The notes beneath the pieces are model-generated. The model ran no database searches and was not told the origin of the DNA. It worked only from the letters and a program-made list of their open reading frames with translations. A stretch of 40,641 bases of DNA from Candidatus Nezhaarchaeota archaeon WYZ-LMO8 (GTDB lineage: Archaea; Thermoproteota; Methanomethylicia; Nezhaarchaeales; WYZ-LMO8), in assembly GCA_004347965.1 (NCBI GenBank), contig QNVF01000005.1, forward strand, positions 1-40,641, in the 5' to 3' direction. Position 1 is the first letter of the stretch. Each line of letters opens with the position of its first letter. The position numbers and the translations under genes are program-made. Below, one piece after another: positions 1 through 7,023 of this stretch.

Positions 1-92
1 ATGTCACTCATCCACTTCGCCAAGCCCTATAGTGAGGTTCGGTCTAATTTATCCCTAACTCAGCCCTATAAGTTAAAGTTAAAAATAATTGA

Positions 93-323
93 TTAATCAA
101 GGATTATCGAGGTCATGGTGTCTCTGATGCCATTTATTTTATGAATCCTATTTATGAGGAAAGCAGTTAGTGTCTTGGTATTGGCAACTTCAATCTTAGC
201 TATCACATCGTATGGTCCTGTAACTGAATGTGCCTCCTTAACTTCTGGTAGCGTCTTCAATTGCTTTACTACCTCTGAAATCTTGCCAGGTTCAACTCTA
301 ATGTGTATGTAAGCCTCAACCAC
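93..323 (-). CDS. Stand-alone Lrp/AsnC ligand-binding (RAM) domain protein
   Basis: A protein of about 76 residues that consists only of the effector-binding RAM domain of Lrp/AsnC regulators, with no helix-turn-helix. Visible family marks are the opening strand VEAYIHIRVEPG, the central VTGPYDVIAKIE (the Gly/Asp ligand-loop region) and the closing strand DTMTSIILD. Such proteins form rings that bind amino acids and may modulate full-length Lrp proteins; that role is known of the family, not shown here. I start it at GTG 323 because the homologous region begins there; the longer open frame (to 434) would run into tRNA-Pro. It lies 81 nt downstream of that tRNA on the same strand. No strong ribosome binding site is visible. 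Positions 1-92 downstream hold no convincing gene. Confidence 0.75.
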   Translation of the reverse strand: MVEAYIHIRVEPGKISEVVKQLKTLPEVKEAHSVTGPYDVIAKIEVANTKTLTAFLINRIHKINGIRDTMTSIILD

Positions 324-404
324 AGGTAAATTATTAGCTTGAAAAATTAAGAATGTTGCGCTTACTAAAGTAGTGTCTGTTGATGGTGAGCATAGGTTCC
401 ATAG

Positions 405-477
405 TGGGGCCGCCAGGATTTGAACCTGGGTCACGAGGGCCCGAGCCTCGTAGTCTACCAGGCTAGCCTACGGCCCC
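405..477 (-). tRNA. tRNA-Pro (CGG)
   Basis: A 73-nt uninterrupted cloverleaf on the minus strand. The acceptor stem GGGGCCG pairs with CGGCCCC and is followed by discriminator A. The anticodon stem CGAGG/CCTCG encloses loop CTCGGGC, giving anticodon CGG (plus-strand 441-443), which reads proline codon CCG. The T arm is CCAGG-TTCAAAT-CCTGG. CCA is not encoded. The acceptor helix and T loop are those of archaeal tRNA-Pro. Confidence 0.95.
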
Positions 478-588
478 TCACGTAGAGTAACCAGTTGTAG
501 AAGTAAGCTAAAAACACTCTCTGCCATTGCTAGCTAGAGCTCAAGTTTCGAAAGCTATAAGAGAGCAATTTAAGTTCTTGTTTTATGG

Positions 589-660
589 GCCGGGGTAGCC
601 GAGCGGTTAGGCGGCGGGCTGCAGACCCGCTTTACAGGGGTTCGAATCCCCTCCCCGGCT
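589..660 (+). tRNA. tRNA-Cys (GCA)
   Basis: A 72-nt cloverleaf with acceptor stem GCCGGGG/CCCCGGC and discriminator U, which is an identity base for cysteine. Anticodon stem GCGGG/CCCGC holds loop CTGCAGA, so the anticodon GCA is at 621-623. The T arm is AGGGG-TTCGAAT-CCCCT and the variable loop is 5 nt. No intron and no encoded CCA. A TATA-like GCTATAAG at 554-561 sits at a suitable distance upstream. The neighbouring tRNA-Pro is divergent. Confidence 0.96.
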
Positions 661-946
661 TCAATAAATACACGTGTTCTTAGTCTTCCACTTCTAGAGA
701 ATTAAATCTCTAAGTAGAACTTCTAAATCGATAAGAAGATTGCTTTAATTTAATCATTTTATCACCTTAATAGTGGGGCGGAATATCCTTAAGGTATCTT
801 AGAGCGTTGTACTAGGCAATTACGTTGTCAATTAATGGCTGTTAAGTTCCTCGCAACTCATTGATGTCAAGATAGAAGTTTAGTCAAAACCTAGTTCATA
901 GACCTCTTAATGCCTTTTCATGAGAGGTTCTACATTCCAAATCTGG
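661..946. other. Intergenic region between tRNA-Cys and tRNA-Trp
   Basis: A 286-nt AT-rich stretch lying downstream of both flanking tRNA genes, which converge on it. I see no open frame with family features, no strong repeat and no long hairpin. A T-rich run around 750-775 could end transcripts from either side. Nothing else can be supported here. Confidence 0.4.
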
Positions 947-982
947 TGGGGCCGGGGGGACTTGAACCCCCGACCAACGGGT

Positions 983-1040
983 CTCTCGCTCCAGAAGGTC
1001 ATCATCCCATATTGGTCTGCAGACCCGTAAACCATGACTT
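983..1040 (-). other. tRNA-Trp intron at the canonical 37/38 position
   Basis: A 58-nt intron predicted inside the anticodon loop. Its 3' part (988-997, CTTCTGGAGC on the minus strand) is exactly complementary to GCTCCAGAAG (1038-1047), which spans positions 31-37 of the tRNA plus the start of the intron. The helix continues with TCAT/ATGA after one bulged C. The intron also holds ATGATGA (999-1005) and the palindrome GGTCTGCAGACC. Because both junctions read AGA, the exact cut could slide by up to two bases without changing the mature tRNA. Confidence 0.65.
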
Positions 1041-1049
1041 CTGGAGCCC

Positions 1050-1072
1050 TTAACGTCGGTCAAGAGGCCGAT
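1050..1072 (-). other. Second tRNA-Trp intron, in the anticodon stem (28/29)
   Basis: A 23-nt insertion that must be removed to restore the anticodon stem ACGGG/CCCGT. It forms its own hairpin: TCGG pairs with CCGA around loop CCTCTTGA, with further pairs outside. It lies between tRNA positions 28 and 29, a non-canonical site of the kind known in some Thermoproteota. The boundary is inferred from base pairing only. Confidence 0.6.
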
Positions 1073-1125
1073 GTCGTCCTACCTTGCTAGACCACGGCCC
1101 CGCAAAACAAGAAGATCACGTGAGT

Positions 1126-1134
1126 CTTTAAAAA
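1126..1134 (-). promoter_or_regulatory. Possible TATA box for tRNA-Trp, also the T-run after 5S rRNA
   Basis: On the minus strand the 46-nt gap between 5S rRNA and tRNA-Trp contains TTTTTAAAG, centred about 28 nt upstream of the tRNA 5' end. It could act as a TATA box for the tRNA, as the T-rich terminator of 5S rRNA, or as both. The assignment is by position only. Confidence 0.4.
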
Positions 1135-1147
1135 CTTTATTAGAGGG

Positions 1148-1274
1148 AGTTGCCGCCAGCACGCCCCTTTCCCAGGCCCTCGCGGAGCCCAGTACTCGGG
1201 TGCGCGTTGAGCGGTTTAACTTCCGGGTTCTGATGAGACCGGGTGGGTCCCGCTCACTATGGCCGGCGGCAACT
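1148..1274 (-). rRNA. 5S ribosomal RNA
   Basis: A GC-rich block of about 125 nt with the features of archaeal 5S rRNA on the minus strand. The two ends form a terminal helix (GTTGCCGCC with GGCGGCAAC). Read on the minus strand, the interior carries the family segments GCCATAG, ACCCGGTCTCAT, AACCCGGAAGTTAAAC and GAGTACTGGG. No 16S or 23S gene is in the window, so 5S is unlinked here, as is common in Thermoproteota. Ends are set by the limit of the terminal helix and may be off by one or two bases. It is followed by tRNA-Trp on the same strand, which may be co-transcribed. Short open frames across it are spurious. Confidence 0.96.
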
Positions 1275-1295
1275 CTGTATTTTTCTCGGGAGGCC

Positions 1296-1304
1296 GATAT
1301 AAAG
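1296..1304 (-). promoter_or_regulatory. TATA box of the 5S rRNA gene
   Basis: Minus-strand CTTTATATC is centred about 26 nt upstream of the 5S rRNA 5' end and is preceded by purine-rich GAAAAAG, which fits a TFB recognition element. Spacing and sequence match an archaeal promoter well. Confidence 0.7.
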
Positions 1305-1385
1305 ACTTTTTCAATATCTATGCGCTCTTGATTCTGGGAAAAACTTTTTTCTTTGCCTCAAAGTGTAAAGGGGGTGTAAGGGGTC

Positions 1386-2519
1386 GTGATAGCTATCTTG
1401 AATTATGTTCGTCAACTACCTGTAACAGGAGATTACACATACTTACTTGTGTATCTGATTTCCTTAGCCTTCTTCATTTTAATATGGATGTTCTTAGGGC
1501 AAAGATACCAGCTCTACTTGTGGCTTCGAGAAGCTGAGAAAGCTACTTTCAGGCTTGAGGCTATGGCTAAGAAGAGCAGAGAGGTTCTTATAAATGCGAT
1601 AAAGGAGGTAGGGAAGGTCAATAAAGATCCTTCAGAGGAAGTTGATAAGTTCATGGACTTCTTCGTTATAGAACCGGTGGATAGAGATCCCTTTGGTGTT
1701 TTAAAGAGACTTGAGCACATTCTTGATGTGGAAAGGGAGAAGTTTAAGGATGTCGTGGCAAAGGTAGCACCCAATGCAGGCGGTGAGGAGAAAGCTAACC
1801 TCGAGGTCTCTTTCGCAGCGACATGGGCTGTAAACTACATATACAAGTTCGTAAGGCACTACACACTCTTAGGCAAGAAGACCAAAAGTATGCTCGTAAT
1901 AATGCAGATAGTGTACAACCTACCGCTAATAATGAGGTTAGCTGAAGCCTATTTCAACTCGCTAGATCCATTCACTAAGGGTAAGCCTATAGGTGACAGT
2001 GTAGGCCCCATGGTTGCTGCAAAGCTCATGAGGGGCTACCCATGTAAGAACGTTGGAGACGAAATGGTTGCTGCTGAAGTACCCTTCGAGGGAAGACTTT
2101 TAGTGATTGTAAAAGCTGAGGGACCTGGAGGAAGAGTAGGTAAGCCCGGTGAGGCTATAGCTAAGCTTGCTAAGGAGTACAAGGATAGATTGAAGAGAAT
2201 AATAACTATAGATGCTGCCGTCAAGATGGAGGGTGAGGGTACTGGTCAAATAGCTGAGGGGGTTGGAGCGGCTATAGGCGATCCTGGACCTGAGAAATAC
2301 AAGATAGAGCAGGTAGCTCTTGAGCTTGGCATAGGCTTAGATGCCATCATAATCAAGCAAAGCTTTGAGGAAGCCCTCACCACAATGAGAAAAGAGATAG
2401 CTGAAGCAGTGGACAAGGCAATCGAGGTAGTAAAGCGAATCGTTAGAGAAAAAGTGGCAGAAGGAGGAGTTGCTATAATAGCAGGGATAGGTAACACTAT
2501 AGGTGTTGGAAATGGTTAG
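1386..2519 (+). CDS. DUF1512 family membrane-anchored protein
   Basis: A 377-residue protein that I recognise as the archaeal DUF1512 family; its biochemical function is unknown. One membrane span lies near the N-terminus (about residues 18-38, YLLVYLISLAFFILIWMFLG), so the rest is probably cytoplasmic. The segment after the span is charged and helical, and a glycine-rich region with GEGTGQIAEGVGAAIGDPG lies around residue 285-305. The C-terminus is hydrophobic and glycine-rich. Translation starts at GTG 1386, preceded by the purine-rich AAGGGG. The stop codon overlaps the start of the zinc-ribbon membrane gene, so the two are probably translated together and may act as a pair. Confidence 0.85.
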   Translation: MIAILNYVRQLPVTGDYTYLLVYLISLAFFILIWMFLGQRYQLYLWLREAEKATFRLEAMAKKSREVLINAIKEVGKVNKDPSEEVDKFMDFFVIEPVDRDPFGVLKRLEHILDVEREKFKDVVAKVAPNAGGEEKANLEVSFAATWAVNYIYKFVRHYTLLGKKTKSMLVIMQIVYNLPLIMRLAEAYFNSLDPFTKGKPIGDSVGPMVAAKLMRGYPCKNVGDEMVAAEVPFEGRLLVIVKAEGPGGRVGKPGEAIAKLAKEYKDRLKRIITIDAAVKMEGEGTGQIAEGVGAAIGDPGPEKYKIEQVALELGIGLDAIIIKQSFEEALTTMRKEIAEAVDKAIEVVKRIVREKVAEGGVAIIAGIGNTIGVGNG

Positions 2520-2862
2520 CTGCATAAAATTAAATAGTGCACTAAGCCTTCTACCCTCCTTTGCACAAGAGAACATAAATATTATTGACATGTTAACTAC
2601 GTACTTACTCTTCTTAGTCATCATGCTCTTAGTTTTTAGCCTGCTTTTTTCCGCAACTCGAAGAAGAAGTCCGATGATCATAAAGGCTTTGAAAACGGTC
2701 ACTGTTCTTCAATGCGAAAGGTGCGACTACAAGGAGGAGAGGGAGTTCCAAGCTGGTGACTACGTATTCAAAAAGGTTGGCGAATGCGTAAAGTGTAAGG
2801 GACCATTATACATATCCATGATATATGGGCTTCCGGAGAAAACTGCTTCATCACCGTACTAG
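2512..2862 (+). CDS. Small membrane protein with a CxxC...CxxC zinc ribbon
   Basis: About 116 residues with one membrane span (roughly 28-48) followed by an arginine-rich stop-transfer segment and a zinc ribbon with C68, C71, C92 and C95 (CERC and CVKC). I do not recognise a named family. I prefer ATG 2512, with GGTG about 6 nt upstream, over GTG 2503; either start lies inside the end of the DUF1512 gene. The close coupling of two single-span proteins suggests a shared membrane function. The 3' end overlaps the methionine aminopeptidase stop on the other strand by 4 nt. Confidence 0.75.
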   Translation: MVSCIKLNSALSLLPSFAQENINIIDMLTTYLLFLVIMLLVFSLLFSATRRRSPMIIKALKTVTVLQCERCDYKEEREFQAGDYVFKKVGECVKCKGPLYISMIYGLPEKTASSPY

Positions 2863-3752
2863 AAGCTTGTGATCACCTCAACGCCATCTTCACACACTAT
2901 TACTGTATGCTCGGATTGTGCAACAAGTCCTCTGCCTCTTTCCACTAATACGTGGTATCCGTAGAGTGATCCTATATGGGAGAGTTCTATGAGCTTCGGA
3001 AGTGTTTCGCCAGGTATTATGTCTCTAACCCACCTATCACAAAATGGTAGGCTTCTAAATCTGTTCCATATGGTTGCCAGAAGTTCTCTCTCAAACTTCT
3101 TAGCTTTTTTGGGACTAAGATACCTGAAGATATACGCTTCTGAAGAATCAGTTACTAAACCAGCACCATTTGTTGCAAAAGGCTCTATAGCATAAACCTC
3201 ATCGACCTCTAACGATACACTGCTAGAAGTAGCTACGTTAGGTATGCTCTTCTCTCCATGTAACGTATACTGCTTAAGCATGTGACCAGAGAGGTTTCTA
3301 ATAGGCTTAAATCCAAAGCTTTTAATTGTCGATTCTATTAGGGAACCTAAAGTCGATATCTTAACCCCAGGTTTTATAGCGTTTATCGCTGCTTCAAGAG
3401 CTTTTTCAGATGCATGGACGAGGGGCTCGTAGTCATCGGATAAGGCTATCGAAGCTGCAACATCAGCTATAAATCCATTGAAGTGTGCTCCTACATCGAT
3501 TTTCACTAGACTTCGTGGAGGTATCACCGACTGATCCCCTATATATGATGTATAATGCGCTGCCACATGATTGATAGATATGTTACATGGAAAGGCAGGT
3601 TCACAGCCCATTGATCTAATGTAGTTTTCAACATACTCACATATCTCGGTTAGTGGCATCCCCTCGTGGACCTTGCACATAATACTTTTAAGTGCTTGAG
3701 AAGCTGCTTTACCCGCCTTCCTTAAGCACCTTAATGCTTCTTCATCAATCAA
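2859..3752 (-). CDS. map: Methionine aminopeptidase, type II
   Basis: This cytoplasmic metalloprotease removes the initiator methionine from new proteins. At 297 residues it has the usual archaeal length. Metal ligands are visible as D86 and D97 (IDVGAHFNGFIADVA), H157 (LSGHMLKQY), E190 (VYAIEPFATNGAG) and E281 (QSEHTVIV); H66 in NHVAAH is the expected substrate-side histidine. The start is TTG 3752, with AGGTG on the minus strand at a normal distance upstream; no in-frame ATG fits the family N-terminus. It diverges from the coaD gene and converges on the zinc-ribbon gene with a 4-nt overlap. Confidence 0.95.
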   Translation of the reverse strand: MIDEEALRCLRKAGKAASQALKSIMCKVHEGMPLTEICEYVENYIRSMGCEPAFPCNISINHVAAHYTSYIGDQSVIPPRSLVKIDVGAHFNGFIADVAASIALSDDYEPLVHASEKALEAAINAIKPGVKISTLGSLIESTIKSFGFKPIRNLSGHMLKQYTLHGEKSIPNVATSSSVSLEVDEVYAIEPFATNGAGLVTDSSEAYIFRYLSPKKAKKFERELLATIWNRFRSLPFCDRWVRDIIPGETLPKLIELSHIGSLYGYHVLVERGRGLVAQSEHTVIVCEDGVEVITSF

Positions 3753-3836
3753 TATGAGGGCACCTACGACATTTTATTTTTGAGTAAGAAATAGGAAGTA
3801 ATATTTTTTGCATAGAATAAAGGAAAATTTAGAGCT

Positions 3837-4325
3837 ATGAAGGGAAAGCCCTTTAATCTAGTAGCTGTGGGTGGTACGTTTGATAGACTGCATAAGGGAC
3901 ATAAAGAGCTCTTGAGAGCAGCATTTAATATTGGCCGGAAAGTCGTTATTGGCATCACGAGCGACAAAATGGTTGCTAGAAGCAAGAGTAATGCTAAAAT
4001 CAATAGTCTCGAGAAAAGGAGAGAAGTCCTTGAAAAATGGATTAAAGAAGAGGGTTTATGCGACTTAGCTGATTATGAAGTTGTTGTAATAAATGATGTT
4101 TATGGCGTGGCAATTTACGATGAGAAATTAGAGGCATTAGTTGTAAGTGAAGAGACTCTCGAGAGAGCTCTCACGATAAATAGACTTAGAAGAGATAGAA
4201 ACTTGAAGCCCCTCACAATAGTGGTGGTTCCAATGGTATTGGCTTATAATGGCAAGCCTATCTCATCTACAAGAATAAGGCAAGGAGAGATAGACCAAGA
4301 GGGTAGACCATTAATGGTACGCTAG
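3837..4325 (+). CDS. coaD: Phosphopantetheine adenylyltransferase, archaeal type
   Basis: Transfers AMP from ATP to 4'-phosphopantetheine to make dephospho-CoA, the next-to-last step of coenzyme A synthesis. The 162-residue protein is a nucleotidyltransferase of the HxGH class: GGTFDRLHKGH at 12-22 and the second nucleotide-binding motif ISSTRIR at 142-148. Archaeal enzymes of this kind are distinct from bacterial CoaD but carry the same two motifs. The start is the first ATG, 84 nt from the divergent map gene. Its stop lies 2 nt from the stop of trpS on the other strand. Confidence 0.93.
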   Translation: MKGKPFNLVAVGGTFDRLHKGHKELLRAAFNIGRKVVIGITSDKMVARSKSNAKINSLEKRREVLEKWIKEEGLCDLADYEVVVINDVYGVAIYDEKLEALVVSEETLERALTINRLRRDRNLKPLTIVVVPMVLAYNGKPISSTRIRQGEIDQEGRPLMVR

Positions 4326-4327
4326 GT

Positions 4328-5434
4328 CTAATCTAAATTCAGAATCTCTCTCGACTTATCTATGAAAGCCTTTCTCCTCTCCTGGTGCTCTTTAATAAAC
4401 GATGTCACAACTTCAATGGCAAAAGCTTTGTCCTCGCCGCAGAGCATATCACCGGTCTTGCACCTCCAGTATGTTTCTAATAATTTGTCATCATCCTCCA
4501 CGAAGAAGAACTTGTAAAGGTCGAATATGGGGCATTTTTCAGGCTCTCCACCCAAAGTTCTCTGTTCTTTAGCTGTAGGCCTTCCACCAGTAAAGGCGTT
4601 CTTCAGCTTAAAGGTTATACTCTCAACATCCTCTGTCAAAGTGAAGTAGCTCATGGGATTTCTCTTGCTCATTTTTGAGCTACCATCTAGTCCCCTTATG
4701 ATCTTGTGGTATGTTGCTGAAGGTAATATGAATCCGTATTTCTCCTTAAACTTGTGTGCAAGGTCTCTGCATAACCTGATATGCGGGTCTTGGTCTATCC
4801 CTACAGGAACTAATGTTGGCTTGGGTCCACCAAAGCGCTTTAATTGTGGAAGCAAGATATCGCCAACTTGAATTAAGGCTGACATGTAGAGACCCATATG
4901 TCGTACTCCATAAATAGCCTCCATGGTTGAAAGAGTTACGGCCCTTGCAAGTATGATGGCTAGATCCTTAACGTCGTTCTCCTTCGATTGCCTGTATATG
5001 TAAGAGCGAGAGGGATCTAACCCTAGTGCTAAAGCATCTACAACATTGTCCAAAGCTATCTTCTCACTCTCCTCTAACGGTATTCCGTTGTCTTCGTATG
5101 CTTCTATGTCAGCTATGCAGTAGAAAACTACACCTCCCAATTTTTGAAAGAATATCATCTCTCTCAGGGTCAAGATAGTACCGATATGTAAGGGACCAGT
5201 AGGCTTTATCCCACTCATCACGGCGAAAGGTTGTTGCTTATTTATTGCTTCTACTATGCGCTCAAAGTCCCTATGTCCAAAGATAATACCTCTACGAATG
5301 AATGATGGCTTACAAGGAAGCTTATCAACCAGTCCATCCATTCTCTGAATACCGAACTCCTCGAATAGCTTCTCATAGTTCTCTATCTCAATTGACCCCC
5401 AGGGATCTATGAGGTCCATATTAGATCTCTTCAA
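4328..5434 (-). CDS. trpS: Tryptophanyl-tRNA synthetase
   Basis: Charges tRNA-Trp with tryptophan. The 368-residue protein shows class I synthetase signatures: PTGPLHIGT (HIGH motif at 83-86) and SSKMSKR (KMSKS motif at 254-258). DPWG near the N-terminus and GIDQDPHIRLCRDLA are typical of archaeal and eukaryotic TrpRS rather than TyrRS. I start at TTG 5434 because GGTGG lies just upstream; ATG 5419 is an alternative that would remove five residues but has no such site. It diverges from pheS. The matching tRNA-Trp is about 3.2 kb away. Confidence 0.95.
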   Translation of the reverse strand: MKRSNMDLIDPWGSIEIENYEKLFEEFGIQRMDGLVDKLPCKPSFIRRGIIFGHRDFERIVEAINKQQPFAVMSGIKPTGPLHIGTILTLREMIFFQKLGGVVFYCIADIEAYEDNGIPLEESEKIALDNVVDALALGLDPSRSYIYRQSKENDVKDLAIILARAVTLSTMEAIYGVRHMGLYMSALIQVGDILLPQLKRFGGPKPTLVPVGIDQDPHIRLCRDLAHKFKEKYGFILPSATYHKIIRGLDGSSKMSKRNPMSYFTLTEDVESITFKLKNAFTGGRPTAKEQRTLGGEPEKCPIFDLYKFFFVEDDDKLLETYWRCKTGDMLCGEDKAFAIEVVTSFIKEHQERRKAFIDKSREILNLD

Positions 5435-5514
5435 GTTCCACCACCAGAGTTCACTCGCTAACCTTTAAAGTGAAGATTAAAAACTTCCTTATAGCACTGT
5501 CTTTCAATTGTTGA

Positions 5515-7023
5515 GTGGTGTCAATTGAAATGCAACTAGAGCTCTCTGATGGTGAGATTAAGGTATTGAAGTGTCTCGGCGAGGTGAAGAGAGCCATGGA
5601 GGTAAATGAAGTTGCTGAACACACGAGACTAAGCGTGAGCACTGTAATGTCTTATTTAGAAGCGCTAAGCCAGAAGGGCCTAATACAGATCCTGGTAGAA
5701 GATGAGGATTACTTAACCTTAACTGACGAGGGTAGGAAGGATGCTGAGAAGGGCCTTCCTGAAAGAAGAATAGTGGAAGAGGTAATGAAGCTTGGAGGTC
5801 AAGCTGCCCTACAAGAAGTGAGGAGGAGGAGTGGCTTAAGCGATGAGGAGGTTAAGATAGCGCTAGGTTGGCTTCGAAGGAAGGGTATTGGAGAGGTAAC
5901 TGTTGTTGGTGGAGAGAGAGTCGTCAAGGTGAGACAGGGCATTGTAAGTTACTCTGTTGAAGAGGTCTTGAAGAAGTTGGCAGGTGGACATAGAGTAAAG
6001 GTTAAGGATATACCTCAAGAGGTTTTATGGGAGCTCAAGACTAGAAAGCTGATTGAAGTAGTACCTCAGAAGAAGAGGAGCGTTTTATTGACTGATACTG
6101 GATTAAGCGTTCTAGAACAGGCTCTACATGTGAAAGTCGTAGGAGCCTTAACTGCGGATATGATAAAGAGTGGTGAGTGGAAGAGCGTCTATTTAAAGCC
6201 ATACGATATTTCTGCTGAGCCCCCTAAGATATATCCTGGTAGGAAGCACTTTTACGTTGAGTTTCTCGATAGAGTTCGAAGAATACTCGTGGAGATGGGC
6301 TTCATAGAAGCTGAGGGCCCCTATGTCGAGATGGAGTTCTGGAACTTCGATGTGCTTTTCCAGGCTCAGGATCATCCTGCACGGGAAATTCATGATTGCT
6401 TCATACTCCTTGAGCCATCGAAGGGCATTCTCCCTGATAAAAAGCTCGTAGAGCAGGTTAAGAGGATACATGAAGAGAGGTGGGGGTATAAGTGGAGTGA
6501 GGAGCAAGCAGCTAGGCTTATACTTCGAAGTCATACAACAGCAGTTTCAGCTAGATTTTTAGCTGGTAAGCCAAAGCCTCCTGTAAGGATGTTCTGCATA
6601 TCAAAGGTCTTTAGACCTGACGTCATTGATGCTACGCACTTCATAGAATTCACTCAAGTCGATGGAATTTACGGCGATAAGGGAGTGAGCCTTAGGAAGC
6701 TCTTTGGAATTCTGCAAGATTTTGTAAAAAGACTTGGTTTTGAAGACATTAAGTTTAGACCTAGCTACTTCCCATTCACAGAACCAAGTGTTGAAGGATC
6801 TGTATATCATCCAAAGCTTGGTTGGATTGAATGCCTTGGCGCTGGCATGTTTAGACCTGAGGTACTTGAAAGCTTAGGGATAGATTATCCGGTTGCTGCA
6901 TGGGGTATAGGGATAGACAGGCTTGCAATGGCATTACTTCAAATATCAGATATACGTGAACTTTGTTCCCGTAACCTTAAGTTTCTTAGGGCTAGGGTGG
7001 TGGAACCACAATGCCTACTATAA
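5515..7023 (+). CDS. pheS: Phenylalanyl-tRNA synthetase alpha subunit
   Basis: Catalytic subunit of the alpha2-beta2 PheRS that charges tRNA-Phe. At 502 residues it is the long archaeal/eukaryotic form: an N-terminal run of winged-helix domains (about 1-200) followed by the class II catalytic core. Core signatures include HPAREIHDCF (motif 2 region), RSHTTAVSAR, GAGMFRPEV (about 442) and GIGIDRLAM (motif 3, about 464). The start is uncertain among GTG 5515, GTG 5518 and ATG 5530; a TATA-like TTAAAAACT at about 5477-5486 predicts a very short leader and supports the GTGs. The 3' end overlaps pheT by 13 nt, so the two subunits are translationally coupled. Confidence 0.96.
   Translation: MVSIEMQLELSDGEIKVLKCLGEVKRAMEVNEVAEHTRLSVSTVMSYLEALSQKGLIQILVEDEDYLTLTDEGRKDAEKGLPERRIVEEVMKLGGQAALQEVRRRSGLSDEEVKIALGWLRRKGIGEVTVVGGERVVKVRQGIVSYSVEEVLKKLAGGHRVKVKDIPQEVLWELKTRKLIEVVPQKKRSVLLTDTGLSVLEQALHVKVVGALTADMIKSGEWKSVYLKPYDISAEPPKIYPGRKHFYVEFLDRVRRILVEMGFIEAEGPYVEMEFWNFDVLFQAQDHPAREIHDCFILLEPSKGILPDKKLVEQVKRIHEERWGYKWSEEQAARLILRSHTTAVSARFLAGKPKPPVRMFCISKVFRPDVIDATHFIEFTQVDGIYGDKGVSLRKLFGILQDFVKRLGFEDIKFRPSYFPFTEPSVEGSVYHPKLGWIECLGAGMFRPEVLESLGIDYPVAAWGIGIDRLAMALLQISDIRELCSRNLKFLRARVVEPQCLL

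Larger units (their letters stand above)
947..1101 (-). tRNA. tRNA-Trp (CCA) with two predicted introns
   Basis: The ends form a clear tRNA: acceptor GGGGCCG (1095-1101) with CGGCCCC (948-954), discriminator A, T arm GGGGG-TTCAAGT-CCCCC (955-971), 5-nt variable loop TGGTC and a D arm starting GTCTAGC. The 3' strand of the anticodon stem is CCCGT (977-981), which needs ACGGG on the 5' side. That strand is found only if AC (1073-1074) is joined to GGG (1047-1049), removing 23 nt (1050-1072). The loop then reads CTCCAG, joined to A38 after removing 58 nt (983-1040). The mature product is 74 nt with loop CTCCAGA and anticodon CCA at 1042-1044. Tryptophan tRNAs of archaea often carry an intron after position 37; the second, in the anticodon stem, is a non-canonical site. 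Junctions are inferred from the cloverleaf, and I did not find a textbook bulge-helix-bulge at either. The gene follows 5S rRNA on the same strand, 46 nt apart. Confidence 0.8.

Noticed and set aside
1-96. Short plus-strand frame from ATG 1 to TAA 96, and a possible minus-strand gene starting at ATG 11
   Set aside because: The first has no recognisable features, and only three codons of the second are visible.
324-434. N-terminal extension of the RAM-domain gene back to 434
   Set aside because: It would run into tRNA-Pro, and the added residues are unlike the family; homology starts at the GTG at 323.
1014-1026. A second tRNA-Cys-like anticodon arm (GGGTCTGCAGACC) inside the tRNA-Trp intron
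   Set aside because: It is a palindrome within the intron with no acceptor, D or T arm to go with it.
983-1040. Intron as a proven C/D guide RNA
   Set aside because: ATGATGA is present but no clear D box was found; kept only as a finding to test.
1071-1537. Two open frames on the plus strand (1071-1331 and 1259-1537)
   Set aside because: They cross tRNA-Trp, antisense 5S rRNA and the start of the DUF1512 gene and have no protein family features.
6193-6534. Minus-strand frame inside pheS (113 codons)
   Set aside because: It is a shadow of the PheRS alpha coding frame with low-complexity composition and no family features. Other long antisense frames within dnaG, thiDN, the helicase and trpS were rejected for the same reason.
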